Shown here piece after piece: positions 42,301-50,460 of a stretch of DNA of 64,000 bases. The position numbers and the translations under genes were made by a program. Under the pieces are notes generated by a model. The model ran no database searches. It saw only the letters and a program-made list of their open reading frames with translations, and had not been told where the DNA came from. Position 1 is the first letter of the stretch, and each line of letters opens with the position of its first letter. This DNA is from Variovorax sp. J2L1-78 (GTDB taxonomy: Bacteria; Pseudomonadota; Gammaproteobacteria; Burkholderiales; Burkholderiaceae_C): assembly GCF_030317205.1 (NCBI RefSeq), contig NZ_JASZYB010000001.1, forward strand, positions 1,612,001-1,676,000. The letters are read 5' to 3'.

Positions 42301-42884
42301 ACCCGAACTGGTTCGCGCCGCACCTCGAATTCCGCTTCCCGCTGGTCGGCCAGGTGCAGGCGATGGGCGTGGAGCTCTCGCTGCGCAATGCGCTCGAACC
42401 GTGGCACGTGATGGGCGAGGAAGGCTCGGCCGGCGGCACGGTGCGCTATGTCGATTCGTCGCTCGAACGCATCGAGGTGCGCGTGACCGGCCTCAACGAA
42501 AGCCGCCACGTCATCACGGTCAACGGCAAGGTGCTGCCGCTGCAGCCCACCGGCACCGTCGGCGAATTCGTCGCCGGCGTGCGCTACAAGGCCTGGAACC
42601 CGCCGTCGGCGCTGCACCCGAGCATCGGCGCGCACGCGCCGCTGACCTTCGACATCGTCGACACGTGGATGAAGCGCTCGCTGGGCGGCTGCCAGTACTT
42701 CGTCGCCCACCCGGGCGGGCGCAACTACGACACCTTCCCAGTCAACGCCTACGAGGCCGAGAGCCGGCGCATGGCGCGCTTCACCCGCATGGGCCACACG
42801 CCGGGGCTGATGAAGGTGCCGCCAGCGACGATCGAGCTGGCCGGCAGCCGCGAGTTCCCGTTCACGCTCGACCTGCGACGATGA
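39366..42884 (+). CDS. Transglutaminase-like/DUF2126 protein
   Basis: A 1172-residue protein with two parts: an N-terminal transglutaminase module (beta N-domain about 1-85, catalytic core about 160-260) and a very long DUF2126 region (about 320-1172). The triad is complete: Cys180 (GSGSCRDSG), His229 (DLHAWCEVY) and Asp245 (WIGLDATSG). DUF2126 includes MGGEPTYVA, FGQGKWYPGEQLPRWAL and GNHFVMGG, motifs suggesting an amidoligase-type active site in comparative proposals. An Ala/Pro/Thr-rich linker occupies about 600-640. It is first in an operon with a fused ATP-grasp/alpha-E protein and a second transglutaminase. Substrate unknown. Confidence 0.9.
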   Translation: MSIHAALHHVTHYKYDRPVQLGPQVVRLRPAPHCRSNVISYSLRIEPEQHFINWQQDPFANYQARLVFPEKTREFKVTVDLVVEMAVYNPFDFFLEPQAENFPFKYTAEQADELAPYLVVEPATPLVQAYLDKIDRTEKRTIDFLVGINQQVQGDVDYLIRMEPGVQTPEETLTNGSGSCRDSGWLLVQLLRHMGLAARFVSGYLIQLTPDVKALDGPSGTTVDFTDLHAWCEVYLPGAGWIGLDATSGLLAGEGHIPLACTPTPSSAAPIEGVVDEAEVEFGHEMVVTRIHESPRVTKPYTDEQWAEVLALGDAVDKRLAAGDVRLTMGGEPTYVATSDRDAAEWNTDALGPTKRGYATELVQKLRAEYGNGGFLHFGQGKWYPGEQLPRWALSIFWRADGQTIWHNPELFADERVPTHYTSEDARRFTTVLAHRLGLTERYIQPGYEDTYYYLWRERRLPVNVDPFDSKLDDEMERVRLRRVFTQKLDAVIGYMLPIEPGNADRDAPALEGPGWKTGPWFLRDDRMYLIPGDSPMGYRLPLDSQPWASKGDYPYLVDRDPTAPLADLPNYADYRTRYAGLPTGPKDDLGAVPYAFGTPPQTPAALRMQGPGTATATSAATGPGAASADGTDPTTPRQPRRGESAHWITRTALCVEVRDPRRANGPAAEKVGSSSGVLYVFMPPLRRLEDYLDLVAAIEATSQQLGLQIVIEGYPPPRDPRLKMLAVTPDPGVIEVNIHPANNWKELVAHTEFLYDAAFETRLSAEKFMTDGRHTGTGGGNHFVMGGATPADSPFLRRPELLASLLLYWHNHPSLSYLFSGMFIGPTSQAPRVDEARNDQVYELEIALKEIAKNREIYGQNMPAWLVDRTLRNILVDVTGNTHRSEFCIDKLYSPDSSTGRLGLLELRAFEMPPHARMSIAQQLLLRAFIARFWDEPYQAPATRWGTELHDRFLLPTFVKMDFEDVISEMRQAGFPFDPNWFAPHLEFRFPLVGQVQAMGVELSLRNALEPWHVMGEEGSAGGTVRYVDSSLERIEVRVTGLNESRHVITVNGKVLPLQPTGTVGEFVAGVRYKAWNPPSALHPSIGAHAPLTFDIVDTWMKRSLGGCQYFVAHPGGRNYDTFPVNAYEAESRRMARFTRMGHTPGLMKVPPATIELAGSREFPFTLDLRR

Positions 42885-42977
42885 GGCTGCCCACGCGGCC
42901 GTATGGCGCAGGTGCCGGCGTTTTATCGTGGGGCGGCTGCCGCGCGCGCATGACCACGGTGTGACAATCGGCGCACC

Positions 42978-45674
42978 GTGGAACCGTTGAACGACTCCCT
43001 TTTCGGCGCGCAATCGCTCGAATCTCCCGCCGCGCTGGCCTCGGCGCTGGCGCCGCCGGCTGCGCCCGGCCATTTCGACGAACTCCGGGGGGCCGCCACC
43101 CCGGCGGCTGCGCCCCGCCAGCAGCCCGCGCCGGCCGGTACGCCCCTGCACGACGCCGCGCTGCCGCCACCCGCCGCCCCCGAATCGCCCGGCCCGGCAA
43201 CGGCCACCCCCGAACTGACGCCGCCCTGGGCGCGCTTCTTCGAACACCTGGGCAGCGGCGGCTTCACCGACCTCCCGCGGCGCGCCATCAACCTGGAGCG
43301 GCAGATCCGCGACAACGGCGTCACCTACAACGTCTATGCCGATGCCGATGGTCCGCAGCGGCCGTGGTCGCTCGACCTGTTCCCCCTGATCGTCTCGCCC
43401 GAGAGCTGGACGCAGATCGAGGCCGGCGTGCTCCAGCGCGTGCGCGTGCTCGACCGGGTGATGGCCGACGTCTACGGCCCGCAGCAGCTGCTGGCCGAAG
43501 GCCTGCTGCCCGACGCGCTGGTGCGCGGGCATCCCGGCTACCTGCGCCCGATGCATGGCGTGAAGCCGCCCGGCGACACCTGGCTGCACATCGCCGCCTT
43601 CGACCTGGCGCGCGGCCCCGACGGCAACTGGTGGGTGGTGTCGCAGCGCACGCAGGCTCCCTCGGGCCTGGGCTACCTGCTGGAAAACCGGCTGGCGGTG
43701 TCGCGCCAGTTCCCGCAGGCCTTCGAGGAGTTGCAGGTGCAGCGCCTGGCCGCCACCTACAGCGCCATGATGGAAGGCCTGCAGCGCATGTGCCCGGCCG
43801 GTTCGCCACCGCACATCGCCCTGCTCACCCCCGGCCCCTACAACGAGACCTACTTCGAGCACGCCTACCTGGCGCGCTACCTGGGCATCACGCTGGTCGA
43901 GGGCAACGACCTCACGGTGCGCGACCAGCGCGTCTACCTCAAGACGCTGCAGGGCCTGCGGCCGGTGCACGGGCTCATCAAGCGCCTGGACGACCAGTTC
44001 CTCGACCCGCTCGAGCTGCGGCCCGATTCCACGCTGGGCGTGCCCGGCCTGCTGCAGGCCATTCGCGCCGGCAACCTGCTGGTCGCCAACATGCCGGGCT
44101 CGGCCTTCCTCGAATCGCCGGCGCTGCTGGGCTTCCTGCCCGCGCTGGCGCGGCGCCTGATCGGCGAGAAGCTGCAGTTGCCCGCGCTGCCGACCTGGTG
44201 GTGCGGCGAGCGCGCGGCACTCGAGTCGGCCCTGCCACAACTGGGCGACTGCGCCATCAAGGCGACCTACCCCGGCTACGACTCGCACACCAGCTTCGAG
44301 GCCGTGCTGGGCAGCCGCATGAGCCGCCGCGAACTCGACGAATGGGCCGGCCGCATCGTGCGGCAGGGCGACGAGCACACGGTGCAGAGCTACCTGCCGC
44401 TGTCGCAGATGCCGACCTGGGCGCCGAACTTCGGCCGCGGCCACATCGCACCGCGCGCCGTGATGCTGCGCGTGTTCGCGGTGAGCGACGGCCCGCAGTC
44501 GTGGCGCGTGCTGCCCGGCGGGCTGGCGCGGCTGGCCGGTGCCGACGCGCAGATCGCCTCGATGCAGCGCGGCGGCAGCAGCGCCGACGTCTGGGTGCAG
44601 ACGCACGGCGAGGTCGACCGCACCACCCTGCTGCAGCCGCATGCCACACCGGCCTCGCTGGCACGGCACCGGGCCCCGGTGACCAGCCGTGCGGCCGAGA
44701 ACATGTTCTGGCTGGGCCGCTACACCGAGCGCGCCGAGAACGCCGTGCGCCTGGCGCGCCTGGTGCTCGACCGGCTCGGAGGCGAGGAGCCCTCGTCGCG
44801 CCCGCTGCTCGAGTGGCTGCACGGGCTGTCCACGCGCAACACGCTGATCGCGCCCGAGGTGCCGATCGGCACCAAGGCCCGTCGTGTGTTCGAGCGCGCA
44901 CTGATCGCCGACCTCGGCAACGTCGAGACCGGGGGCAGCGTCGGCTACAACCTGCGCTGCGTGCGGCAGGCCGCCGCCGCGGTGCGCGAGCGCCTGTCGC
45001 AGGACCACTGGAACCAGATCGTGCGCGCCGAGGAGGAATTCCTGCGCCGCACGGCCGAGCAGGAGGGCGAGGAGCGCGATGGCAGCTTCGCGGCCGGCGC
45101 CGCGCTGCACTCGCTCGAAGCCGCCAGCGCCGCACTGTCGGCCATGACCGGCGCCCAGACCGATCGCATGACGCGCGACGACGCGTGGCGGCTGCTGTCC
45201 ATCGGCCGCCACATCGAGCGCCTGGCCTTCCTCTCGAGCGCGCTGGCCGCGGGATTCAAGGGCGGCGCGGTGCACGAGGTCAACGGCTTCGAGGCGATGG
45301 TCGCGCTGTTCGACAGCACCATCACCTTCCATGCGCGCTACCAGCAGCGCCGCGACGTTGCCACGCTGGTCGACCTGCTGGTGCTCGACGGCGACAACCC
45401 GCGCTCCCTGGCCTGGGTCACGCAGACCCTGCGCGGGCGCATCGCCCGGCTCGCGGGCAGCGCCCCGGGCAAGCTCACCGCGCTGTCGTACGAACTGCCC
45501 GACCCGGCGATGTGGACGCTGGAGAACCTCTGCGAGGTCGACGCCGACGGCCAGTACCCGGCGCTGGTCCAGCTCTTCGAATTCTGCGAGACCGCCGCCT
45601 ACCACGTGTCCGACGCGATCGGCATCCGCTACTTCACGCTCACCTCCGAGTCGCTGCGCTCGGTAGGCGTCTGA
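42978..45674 (+). CDS. Fused circularly permuted ATP-grasp / alpha-E protein
   Basis: An 898-residue fusion of the two proteins encoded separately at 24726-27215. An Ala/Pro-rich N-terminal extension (about 1-80) leads into a permuted ATP-grasp domain (about 85-555, with LTPGPYNETYFEHAYLARYL and IKATYPGYDSHTSFE). The alpha-E domain (about 568-890) begins TSRAAENMFWLGRYTERAEN. The start is GTG at 42978. It is followed after two bases by a transglutaminase gene. Fusion implies that ligase and alpha-E act as one unit. Function and substrate unknown. Confidence 0.9.
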   Translation: MEPLNDSLFGAQSLESPAALASALAPPAAPGHFDELRGAATPAAAPRQQPAPAGTPLHDAALPPPAAPESPGPATATPELTPPWARFFEHLGSGGFTDLPRRAINLERQIRDNGVTYNVYADADGPQRPWSLDLFPLIVSPESWTQIEAGVLQRVRVLDRVMADVYGPQQLLAEGLLPDALVRGHPGYLRPMHGVKPPGDTWLHIAAFDLARGPDGNWWVVSQRTQAPSGLGYLLENRLAVSRQFPQAFEELQVQRLAATYSAMMEGLQRMCPAGSPPHIALLTPGPYNETYFEHAYLARYLGITLVEGNDLTVRDQRVYLKTLQGLRPVHGLIKRLDDQFLDPLELRPDSTLGVPGLLQAIRAGNLLVANMPGSAFLESPALLGFLPALARRLIGEKLQLPALPTWWCGERAALESALPQLGDCAIKATYPGYDSHTSFEAVLGSRMSRRELDEWAGRIVRQGDEHTVQSYLPLSQMPTWAPNFGRGHIAPRAVMLRVFAVSDGPQSWRVLPGGLARLAGADAQIASMQRGGSSADVWVQTHGEVDRTTLLQPHATPASLARHRAPVTSRAAENMFWLGRYTERAENAVRLARLVLDRLGGEEPSSRPLLEWLHGLSTRNTLIAPEVPIGTKARRVFERALIADLGNVETGGSVGYNLRCVRQAAAAVRERLSQDHWNQIVRAEEEFLRRTAEQEGEERDGSFAAGAALHSLEAASAALSAMTGAQTDRMTRDDAWRLLSIGRHIERLAFLSSALAAGFKGGAVHEVNGFEAMVALFDSTITFHARYQQRRDVATLVDLLVLDGDNPRSLAWVTQTLRGRIARLAGSAPGKLTALSYELPDPAMWTLENLCEVDADGQYPALVQLFEFCETAAYHVSDAIGIRYFTLTSESLRSVGV

Positions 45675-45676
45675 CC

Positions 45677-46657
45677 ATGCTGCTGCACGTCACCCACGAA
45701 ACACGCTACGACTACGCGCCGCCGGTCGAGACGGCGCAGCACCTGGCGCACCTCAAGCCGCGCGAGACGCCGTCGCAGCGGCTGGTGAGCCATGCGCTGT
45801 CGATCACGCCCGCGCCGGCGCAGCAGAACGAATCGCCCGACCTGTACGGCAACACCCGCGCCTTCTTCGCGCTCGAATCGACGCACGAGGAACTGGTGGT
45901 CACGGCCGAGAGCGTGGTCGAGACCTCCACGCCCGTGCTGGCCGCCAGCATCGCGCGCGAGCTGCCCTGGGAAGAGGTGCGCGAGCGCTTCCGCTACCGC
46001 AAGGGCTCGCGCTTCGATGCCGCGTCCGACTTCGTCTTCCCGTCGCGCTACGTGCCGCGCCACGACGACTTCGCCACCTATGCGCGGCCCAGCTTCGCGC
46101 CCGGCCGGCCGACCTTCGACGTCGCCACCGACCTCATGCAACGCATGTACCGCGACTTCGACTACGACGCGGGCAGCACCGAGATCAGCACCCCGGCCGT
46201 CGAGGCGCTGGCGCAGCGCAAGGGCGTGTGCCAGGACTTCGCGCACATCCTCATCGCCTGCTTCCGCACCATGGGCCTGCCGGCGCGCTACGTCAGCGGC
46301 TACCTGCTGACGCAGCCGCCCCCCGGCCAGCCACGGCTGGTGGGCGCCGATGCCTCGCATGCATGGGTGTCGGTCTACCTGCCCGGCGCCGACGGCCCCG
46401 GCGACTGGGCCGACTTCGACCCGACCAACGGCCGCCAGCCCGGCGAGGACTACGTGACCCTCGCCATCGGGCGCGACTACGCCGACGTGTCGCCGATGCG
46501 CGGCGTGCTGCATGGCGGCGCGCGCCACACGCTGGACGTCGGCGTCACCGTGCGGCCGCTCGAGGAACTGCGGGCTGAGGCGGCCGCTGCGGCACTCGCC
46601 GCCGGCAGCTCGCAAACTCAAGCGCAGTCGCAAAGCCAGTCGCAATCGTCATCCTGA
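45677..46657 (+). CDS. Transglutaminase family protein (bacterial N-terminal domain type)
   Basis: A 326-residue cytoplasmic-looking transglutaminase/protease-fold protein without signal peptide: an N-terminal beta domain (about 1-90) and a core with Cys185 (KGVCQDFAH), His228 (DASHAWVSVY) and Asp248 (DFDPTNG). It may cleave or transfer amide bonds made by the adjacent ATP-grasp ligase; that is inference from conserved neighbourhood. The C-terminus is a low-complexity tail, SSQTQAQSQSQSQSSS, like the tail on the ATP-grasp protein ending at 25701. It is last in the operon. Confidence 0.9.
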   Translation: MLLHVTHETRYDYAPPVETAQHLAHLKPRETPSQRLVSHALSITPAPAQQNESPDLYGNTRAFFALESTHEELVVTAESVVETSTPVLAASIARELPWEEVRERFRYRKGSRFDAASDFVFPSRYVPRHDDFATYARPSFAPGRPTFDVATDLMQRMYRDFDYDAGSTEISTPAVEALAQRKGVCQDFAHILIACFRTMGLPARYVSGYLLTQPPPGQPRLVGADASHAWVSVYLPGADGPGDWADFDPTNGRQPGEDYVTLAIGRDYADVSPMRGVLHGGARHTLDVGVTVRPLEELRAEAAAAALAAGSSQTQAQSQSQSQSSS

Positions 46658-46661
46658 TTCT

Positions 46662-46678
46662 GCGCGGGGCCGCCGCGC
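46662..46678 (+). terminator. GC hairpin after the transglutaminase operon
   Basis: GCGCGG / CCGCGC form a perfect six-base stem around a GGCCG loop, four bases after the stop at 46657. No U-tract follows, so it is at best a weak or factor-assisted terminator, or a stabilising 3' structure. Confidence 0.3.
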
Positions 46679-46718
46679 GTCCGTTAACCTCGGACACTTT
46701 TCATCCGGAGCGATTTCC

Positions 46719-47177
46719 ATGAGCGTTTACGACAAACTCACCCAACTCGGCATCGAACTGCCACCCGTCTCGGTGCCCGCCGCGGCCTATGTGCCCTTCG
46801 CCAAGACCGGCAACCTGGTCTTCCTGTCGGGCCACGTCGCGAAGAAGGACGGCAAGCCCTGGGTCGGCAAGCTGGGCGAGAACATCACGACCGAAGAAGG
46901 CAAGCTGGCCGCCCGCGCCGTCGCCGTCGACCTGCTCGGCACGCTGCACGCGGCCACCGGCGACCTGAACAAGATCACCCGCATCGTCAAGGTAATGAGC
47001 CTGGTCAACTCGACCCTCGCCTTCACCGAACAGCACCTGGTGACCAACGGCGCGAGCGAGCTGCTGGCCGAAGTGTTCGGCACCGACAAGGGTGCGCACG
47101 CGCGCAGCGCCTTCGGCGTGGCGCAGATCCCGATGGGGTGCTGCGTCGAGATCGAGTTGATCGCCGAAGTGGCCTGA
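46719..47177 (+). CDS. RidA/YjgF-family protein
   Basis: A 152-residue member of the YjgF/YER057c/UK114 family (the longer subgroup with PPVSVPAAAYVPF near the N-terminus and a C-terminal GAHARSAFGVAQIPMG). RidA proteins hydrolyse reactive enamine/imine products of PLP dehydratases to keto acids. The conserved Arg of RidA proper is replaced in context by ARSAFG, so imine deaminase activity is plausible but not certain. GGAG nine bases upstream fixes the start. It stands alone or pairs with the next gene. Confidence 0.9.
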   Translation: MSVYDKLTQLGIELPPVSVPAAAYVPFAKTGNLVFLSGHVAKKDGKPWVGKLGENITTEEGKLAARAVAVDLLGTLHAATGDLNKITRIVKVMSLVNSTLAFTEQHLVTNGASELLAEVFGTDKGAHARSAFGVAQIPMGCCVEIELIAEVA

Positions 47178-47197
47178 CGCGTGCGCTACCGTCGGCC

Positions 47198-47875
47198 ATG
47201 AGCGAGTCGGCCCATGCCATCCGCACGATCGACATCGATGCTGACGCGCTGACGCTCGCACTGAGCGACGGGCGCGTGCTGCGCGAGCCATTGAAACGGC
47301 ACGTCCGCCTCGAGAAAGCCACACCCGCACAGCGACTGCAGTGGGTGTTGGTCGACGATGGCCACGGGCTCGATTGGCCCGCGCTGTGGCCCTCCTCCGA
47401 CGAGGGCATGGTGAACGTTTTCACCCTGTGCTGGGAGCAACTGCAGGACGAAGGCATTGCGGCGCTGAAAGCCGCCGATTGGCAACTCGACGCCTTGCCG
47501 TTGCGCGAGCAGCAGCTTTCGGCACTGTGGCGCCTCGAGGCCGACGTCAACAACGGCGGCTTCCTTCAATTCTTCTGCAACTGGGGCGAAGCCACTTGCC
47601 GCACGGCCATCGCCGCGCTGGCCGACATCGGCGCGCTGCAGATGCATTCCCTCGTGCAACGAATGCGCGCCGTGCTCGACCGTCTCGATGGATCACCACA
47701 GATCCAGGCGTTGATGGATCTCTATCAGCGACTGACGCCTGCCGAGCAGGACGCGCTTGAAGCGCTCGACGAAGCCTTCTGGGAGTACCCCGACCGGCTG
47801 TCGAAGCTCGGGGTCTTGCATTACGGTCGAGCTTCTCCGCCTGGCCCTGACAGCCTGTCGGGAACAGGCGCCTAA
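47198..47875 (+). CDS. DUF2442-DUF4375 two-domain protein
   Basis: A 225-residue protein. The N-terminal 75 residues have the DUF2442 pattern (TLALSDGRVLREPL ... HGLDWPAL), a small beta fold common in toxin-antitoxin and regulatory settings. The C-terminal part (about 105-205) resembles DUF4375/DMP19 (LEADVNNGGFLQFFCNWG). I do not know a function for the combination. The ATG at 47198 lies 20 bases after the RidA-like stop. Its stop overlaps the M20 peptidase gene of the other strand by four bases. Confidence 0.75.
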   Translation: MSESAHAIRTIDIDADALTLALSDGRVLREPLKRHVRLEKATPAQRLQWVLVDDGHGLDWPALWPSSDEGMVNVFTLCWEQLQDEGIAALKAADWQLDALPLREQQLSALWRLEADVNNGGFLQFFCNWGEATCRTAIAALADIGALQMHSLVQRMRAVLDRLDGSPQIQALMDLYQRLTPAEQDALEALDEAFWEYPDRLSKLGVLHYGRASPPGPDSLSGTGA

Positions 47876-49026
47876 GCCAACCCCGCAATCGTCCCCAGCA
47901 GCGCCTGCGCACGCGGCACCAGCGTATCGAGGCAGCAGTATTCCTGGTCGGTGTGCGCCTTGGCGCCAACCGGGCCGACGCCGCACAGCGTCGGGATGCC
48001 GAGCGAGGCGGTGAAGCCGGCGTCGGAGCAGCCGCCGGTGAACTCGCCCTCCACCGCGAAGCCGATCTGCGCGGCGCTTGCCTGGTAGCGCGTCAGGAGC
48101 TCTTCACTCCACTTCGGCTCGAGCGGCAGGAACTCCGAGGTCTGCGTGACCGTGGCCTCGGTCCCCGGCACACCCGGCTCGGCGACGATCTCGCGGATGC
48201 GCGCGAAGAGCGTCTCGCGCTGTTCCAGCGTGCAGAAGCGCACGTCGAGCTTGCCCTGCGCCGACGGCGCCACGGTGTTGCTCGACATGCCCCCGCTGAC
48301 GAGGCCGACGTTGGCGGTGATGCCCGCGTCGTAGTCGGTCAGCGCATGCAGCGCCTGGATCTTGCGCGCCAGGGTCTCGATGGCGCTGGCGCCGTCGGCG
48401 TGGTTCATGCCGGCATGCGCCGCGCGGCCGGTGACATCGACGACGAAGTTGGCGCCGCCCTTGCGCGAAGTCACGAGGTTGCCGCTGACCCGTCCCGGCT
48501 CGGCGTTGAAGGCGGCCCGCGCGCCGCGCGCATGCGCCTCGATGGCGACGCGGCCGCGCTGCGAGCCGATCTCCTCGTCGGCGGTGAACAGCCCGAGCAC
48601 CGGGAACGGCAAGGGCGCCATGCGGCGCAGCGCCATCAGCACGAAACACTGCAGCACCAGGCCGGACTTCATGTCCGACACACCGGGGCCGTAGCCGCGA
48701 TCACCCTCGACGCGCCACGGGCGCTGCAGCACCGTGCCCGTCGGGAACACCGTGTCGCGGTGGCCCATCAGCACCACGGGTGCCTGCGACGCGTCGATGC
48801 CCGGCAGTCGCGCGAGCAGCACGTCGCCCTCGGCCGGGTCGGCGTGGTGCGTCGCCTCGATGTCGTCGGCCAGCAGCCAGCCGCGCATGGCGTCGGCGAC
48901 GCGGTCGGTGCCGGCCTTGTCGTGGCTGTTGGAGTCGATGTCGACCAGGTCGGCCAGCGCGGTCTGCATCGCGCCACGCTGCTCGGCAAGCCAGGCGATG
49001 GCCGATTCGAGGTTATGCGCGCTCAT
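47872..49026 (-). CDS. M20-family metallopeptidase (carboxypeptidase G2/ArgE-like)
   Basis: A 384-residue dizinc amidase. Metal and catalytic residues are visible: His89 and Asp91 (GHRDTVFP), Asp118 bridging (GVSDMKSG), Glu151 and Glu152 (TADEEIGS), with a late His in GAKAHTDQE. The dimerisation domain sits between about 180 and 290. No signal peptide, so it acts in the cytoplasm on imported peptides or N-acyl amino acids. The start overlaps the stop of the second M20 gene (ATGA), in the operon of a dipeptide-type ABC transporter. Confidence 0.92.
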   Translation of the reverse strand: MSAHNLESAIAWLAEQRGAMQTALADLVDIDSNSHDKAGTDRVADAMRGWLLADDIEATHHADPAEGDVLLARLPGIDASQAPVVLMGHRDTVFPTGTVLQRPWRVEGDRGYGPGVSDMKSGLVLQCFVLMALRRMAPLPFPVLGLFTADEEIGSQRGRVAIEAHARGARAAFNAEPGRVSGNLVTSRKGGANFVVDVTGRAAHAGMNHADGASAIETLARKIQALHALTDYDAGITANVGLVSGGMSSNTVAPSAQGKLDVRFCTLEQRETLFARIREIVAEPGVPGTEATVTQTSEFLPLEPKWSEELLTRYQASAAQIGFAVEGEFTGGCSDAGFTASLGIPTLCGVGPVGAKAHTDQEYCCLDTLVPRAQALLGTIAGLA

Positions 49027-50426
49027 CGGCGTTCCTTGAAGACGCCGGGCCCTTCTTCGGCCAGGTCCCAGAACAGGCCCGCCATGATGTGCAGCGACTC
49101 GCGCGTCACGTCGGCCAGGATGTGTTCGTTGGGCGCATGCTGCGAACACGCCGGGTAGGAATGCGGCACCCACAGCGTCGGCAGGCCCAGCGTTTCGGAG
49201 AAGACCTCGTTGGGCAGCGAGCCGCCCAGGTTGGGCAACAGCGCGGGGCGCTGGCCGGTGCTGCGCTCGATGGAGGCGAGGCCCCAGCGCACCCAGGCAT
49301 CGTCGGGGTCGAGGCGCGTCGCGGCCATGCGCACGTCGGTCTTGCGCAGCTCGACATCGTCGAAGCCGTGTGCATCCAGGTGCGCGCGGATGTGGTCGAG
49401 GAAGTGGGTATGGTCGCTGCCGACGACGTAGCGCATGTGGCAGTGCGCACGCGCCTCCGACGGGATCGCATGCACCGGCATGGCCGGGTTGCCGGTGGTG
49501 AAGGCCAGCACCTCGAAGCTGTTCCAGCCGAGCACCCGCTCGGCGGCCGACAGGCCGGGCTCGCCCCAGTCCGGATCGATCTCGGGGTCGTTCACGTCGC
49601 CGCCGACCGCGATGTCCTTCAGCGCGGCGCGCACGCTCTCGGGCAGTTCCTTGGGCAGCAGGCCGGGCACGAGGATGCGGCCCTTGGCATCGACCAGGCT
49701 GGCAATGGCATGCGCCAGGCGGATGCCGGGGTTGCGGAGCAGCCCGCCCCAGTTGCCCGAATGGTGGCCGCCCTCGCGCAGTTTCAGGTGCAGGTCGAAG
49801 TTGAAGACGCCGCGCGAGCCGAGGAACATGGTGGCGCGGGACGCGGAGACGCGCGGGCCGTCGGACGCGATGAACAGGTCGGCCGCGAGCAGCTCGCTGT
49901 TCGCCGCGCAGACCTCGTTGAGGCCCGGCGAACCGTCCTCTTCGCCCATCTCCAGGATGATCTTCACGTTGTAGCCGAGCTTGCCGCTGCGCACCGCGAG
50001 CACCTGCTCCAGCGCCGTGAGGTTGATGGTGTGCTGGCCCTTGTTGTCGGCGGTGCCGCGGCCGTACCAGCGGTTGCCTTCGACCACGATCTCCCACGGC
50101 TTCAGCCCGTCGCGCCACTGGGCGTCGTAGCCGCGCACCACGTCGCCGTGGCCATAGGTGAGCAGCGTGAAGGCCGCACCGGGCTCGATGCGCTCGGCCA
50201 GCAGGAACGGGCTCTTGCCGGCGATGGGGTTGTCGACCACGCGGCAGCTGAAGCCCAGCGCTTCGAGCTGCGGCGCGATCTCGTCGTCCAGGTAGGACCG
50301 CAGGATGGGCCCGCTGGCAGCGTCCTGGCTTTCGGTGCGGAAGGCGACCCGGCGCGCCAGCGTCTGCTGGAAGCGCCCGTCGTCGAAGCGGGCCAGTGTC
50401 TGGTCGATGGCTTGTTGGCGGCTCAT
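49023..50426 (-). CDS. M20-family dipeptidase-like metallopeptidase
   Basis: A 467-residue M20 peptidase of the longer (dipeptidase/CNDP-like) type. Dizinc residues are His93 and Asp95 (YGHGDVV), Asp127 (GTADNKG), Glu162 and Glu163 (EMGEEDGS). Two M20 enzymes of different subgroups in one operon suggest sequential cleavage or two substrates. 34 bases separate it from the ABC ATPase gene. Cytoplasmic; substrate unknown. Confidence 0.92.
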   Translation of the reverse strand: MSRQQAIDQTLARFDDGRFQQTLARRVAFRTESQDAASGPILRSYLDDEIAPQLEALGFSCRVVDNPIAGKSPFLLAERIEPGAAFTLLTYGHGDVVRGYDAQWRDGLKPWEIVVEGNRWYGRGTADNKGQHTINLTALEQVLAVRSGKLGYNVKIILEMGEEDGSPGLNEVCAANSELLAADLFIASDGPRVSASRATMFLGSRGVFNFDLHLKLREGGHHSGNWGGLLRNPGIRLAHAIASLVDAKGRILVPGLLPKELPESVRAALKDIAVGGDVNDPEIDPDWGEPGLSAAERVLGWNSFEVLAFTTGNPAMPVHAIPSEARAHCHMRYVVGSDHTHFLDHIRAHLDAHGFDDVELRKTDVRMAATRLDPDDAWVRWGLASIERSTGQRPALLPNLGGSLPNEVFSETLGLPTLWVPHSYPACSQHAPNEHILADVTRESLHIMAGLFWDLAEEGPGVFKERR

Positions 50427-50460
50427 GGCGATGTCTCGAAGGTAGAGGTGGAGGGAAAGA

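Noticed and set aside
41247-45605. A 1452-codon open frame antisense to the DUF2126/ATP-grasp operon
   Set aside because: Composition is the arginine/valine/histidine-rich pattern of an antisense frame in high-G+C DNA; the plus strand encodes conserved domains throughout.
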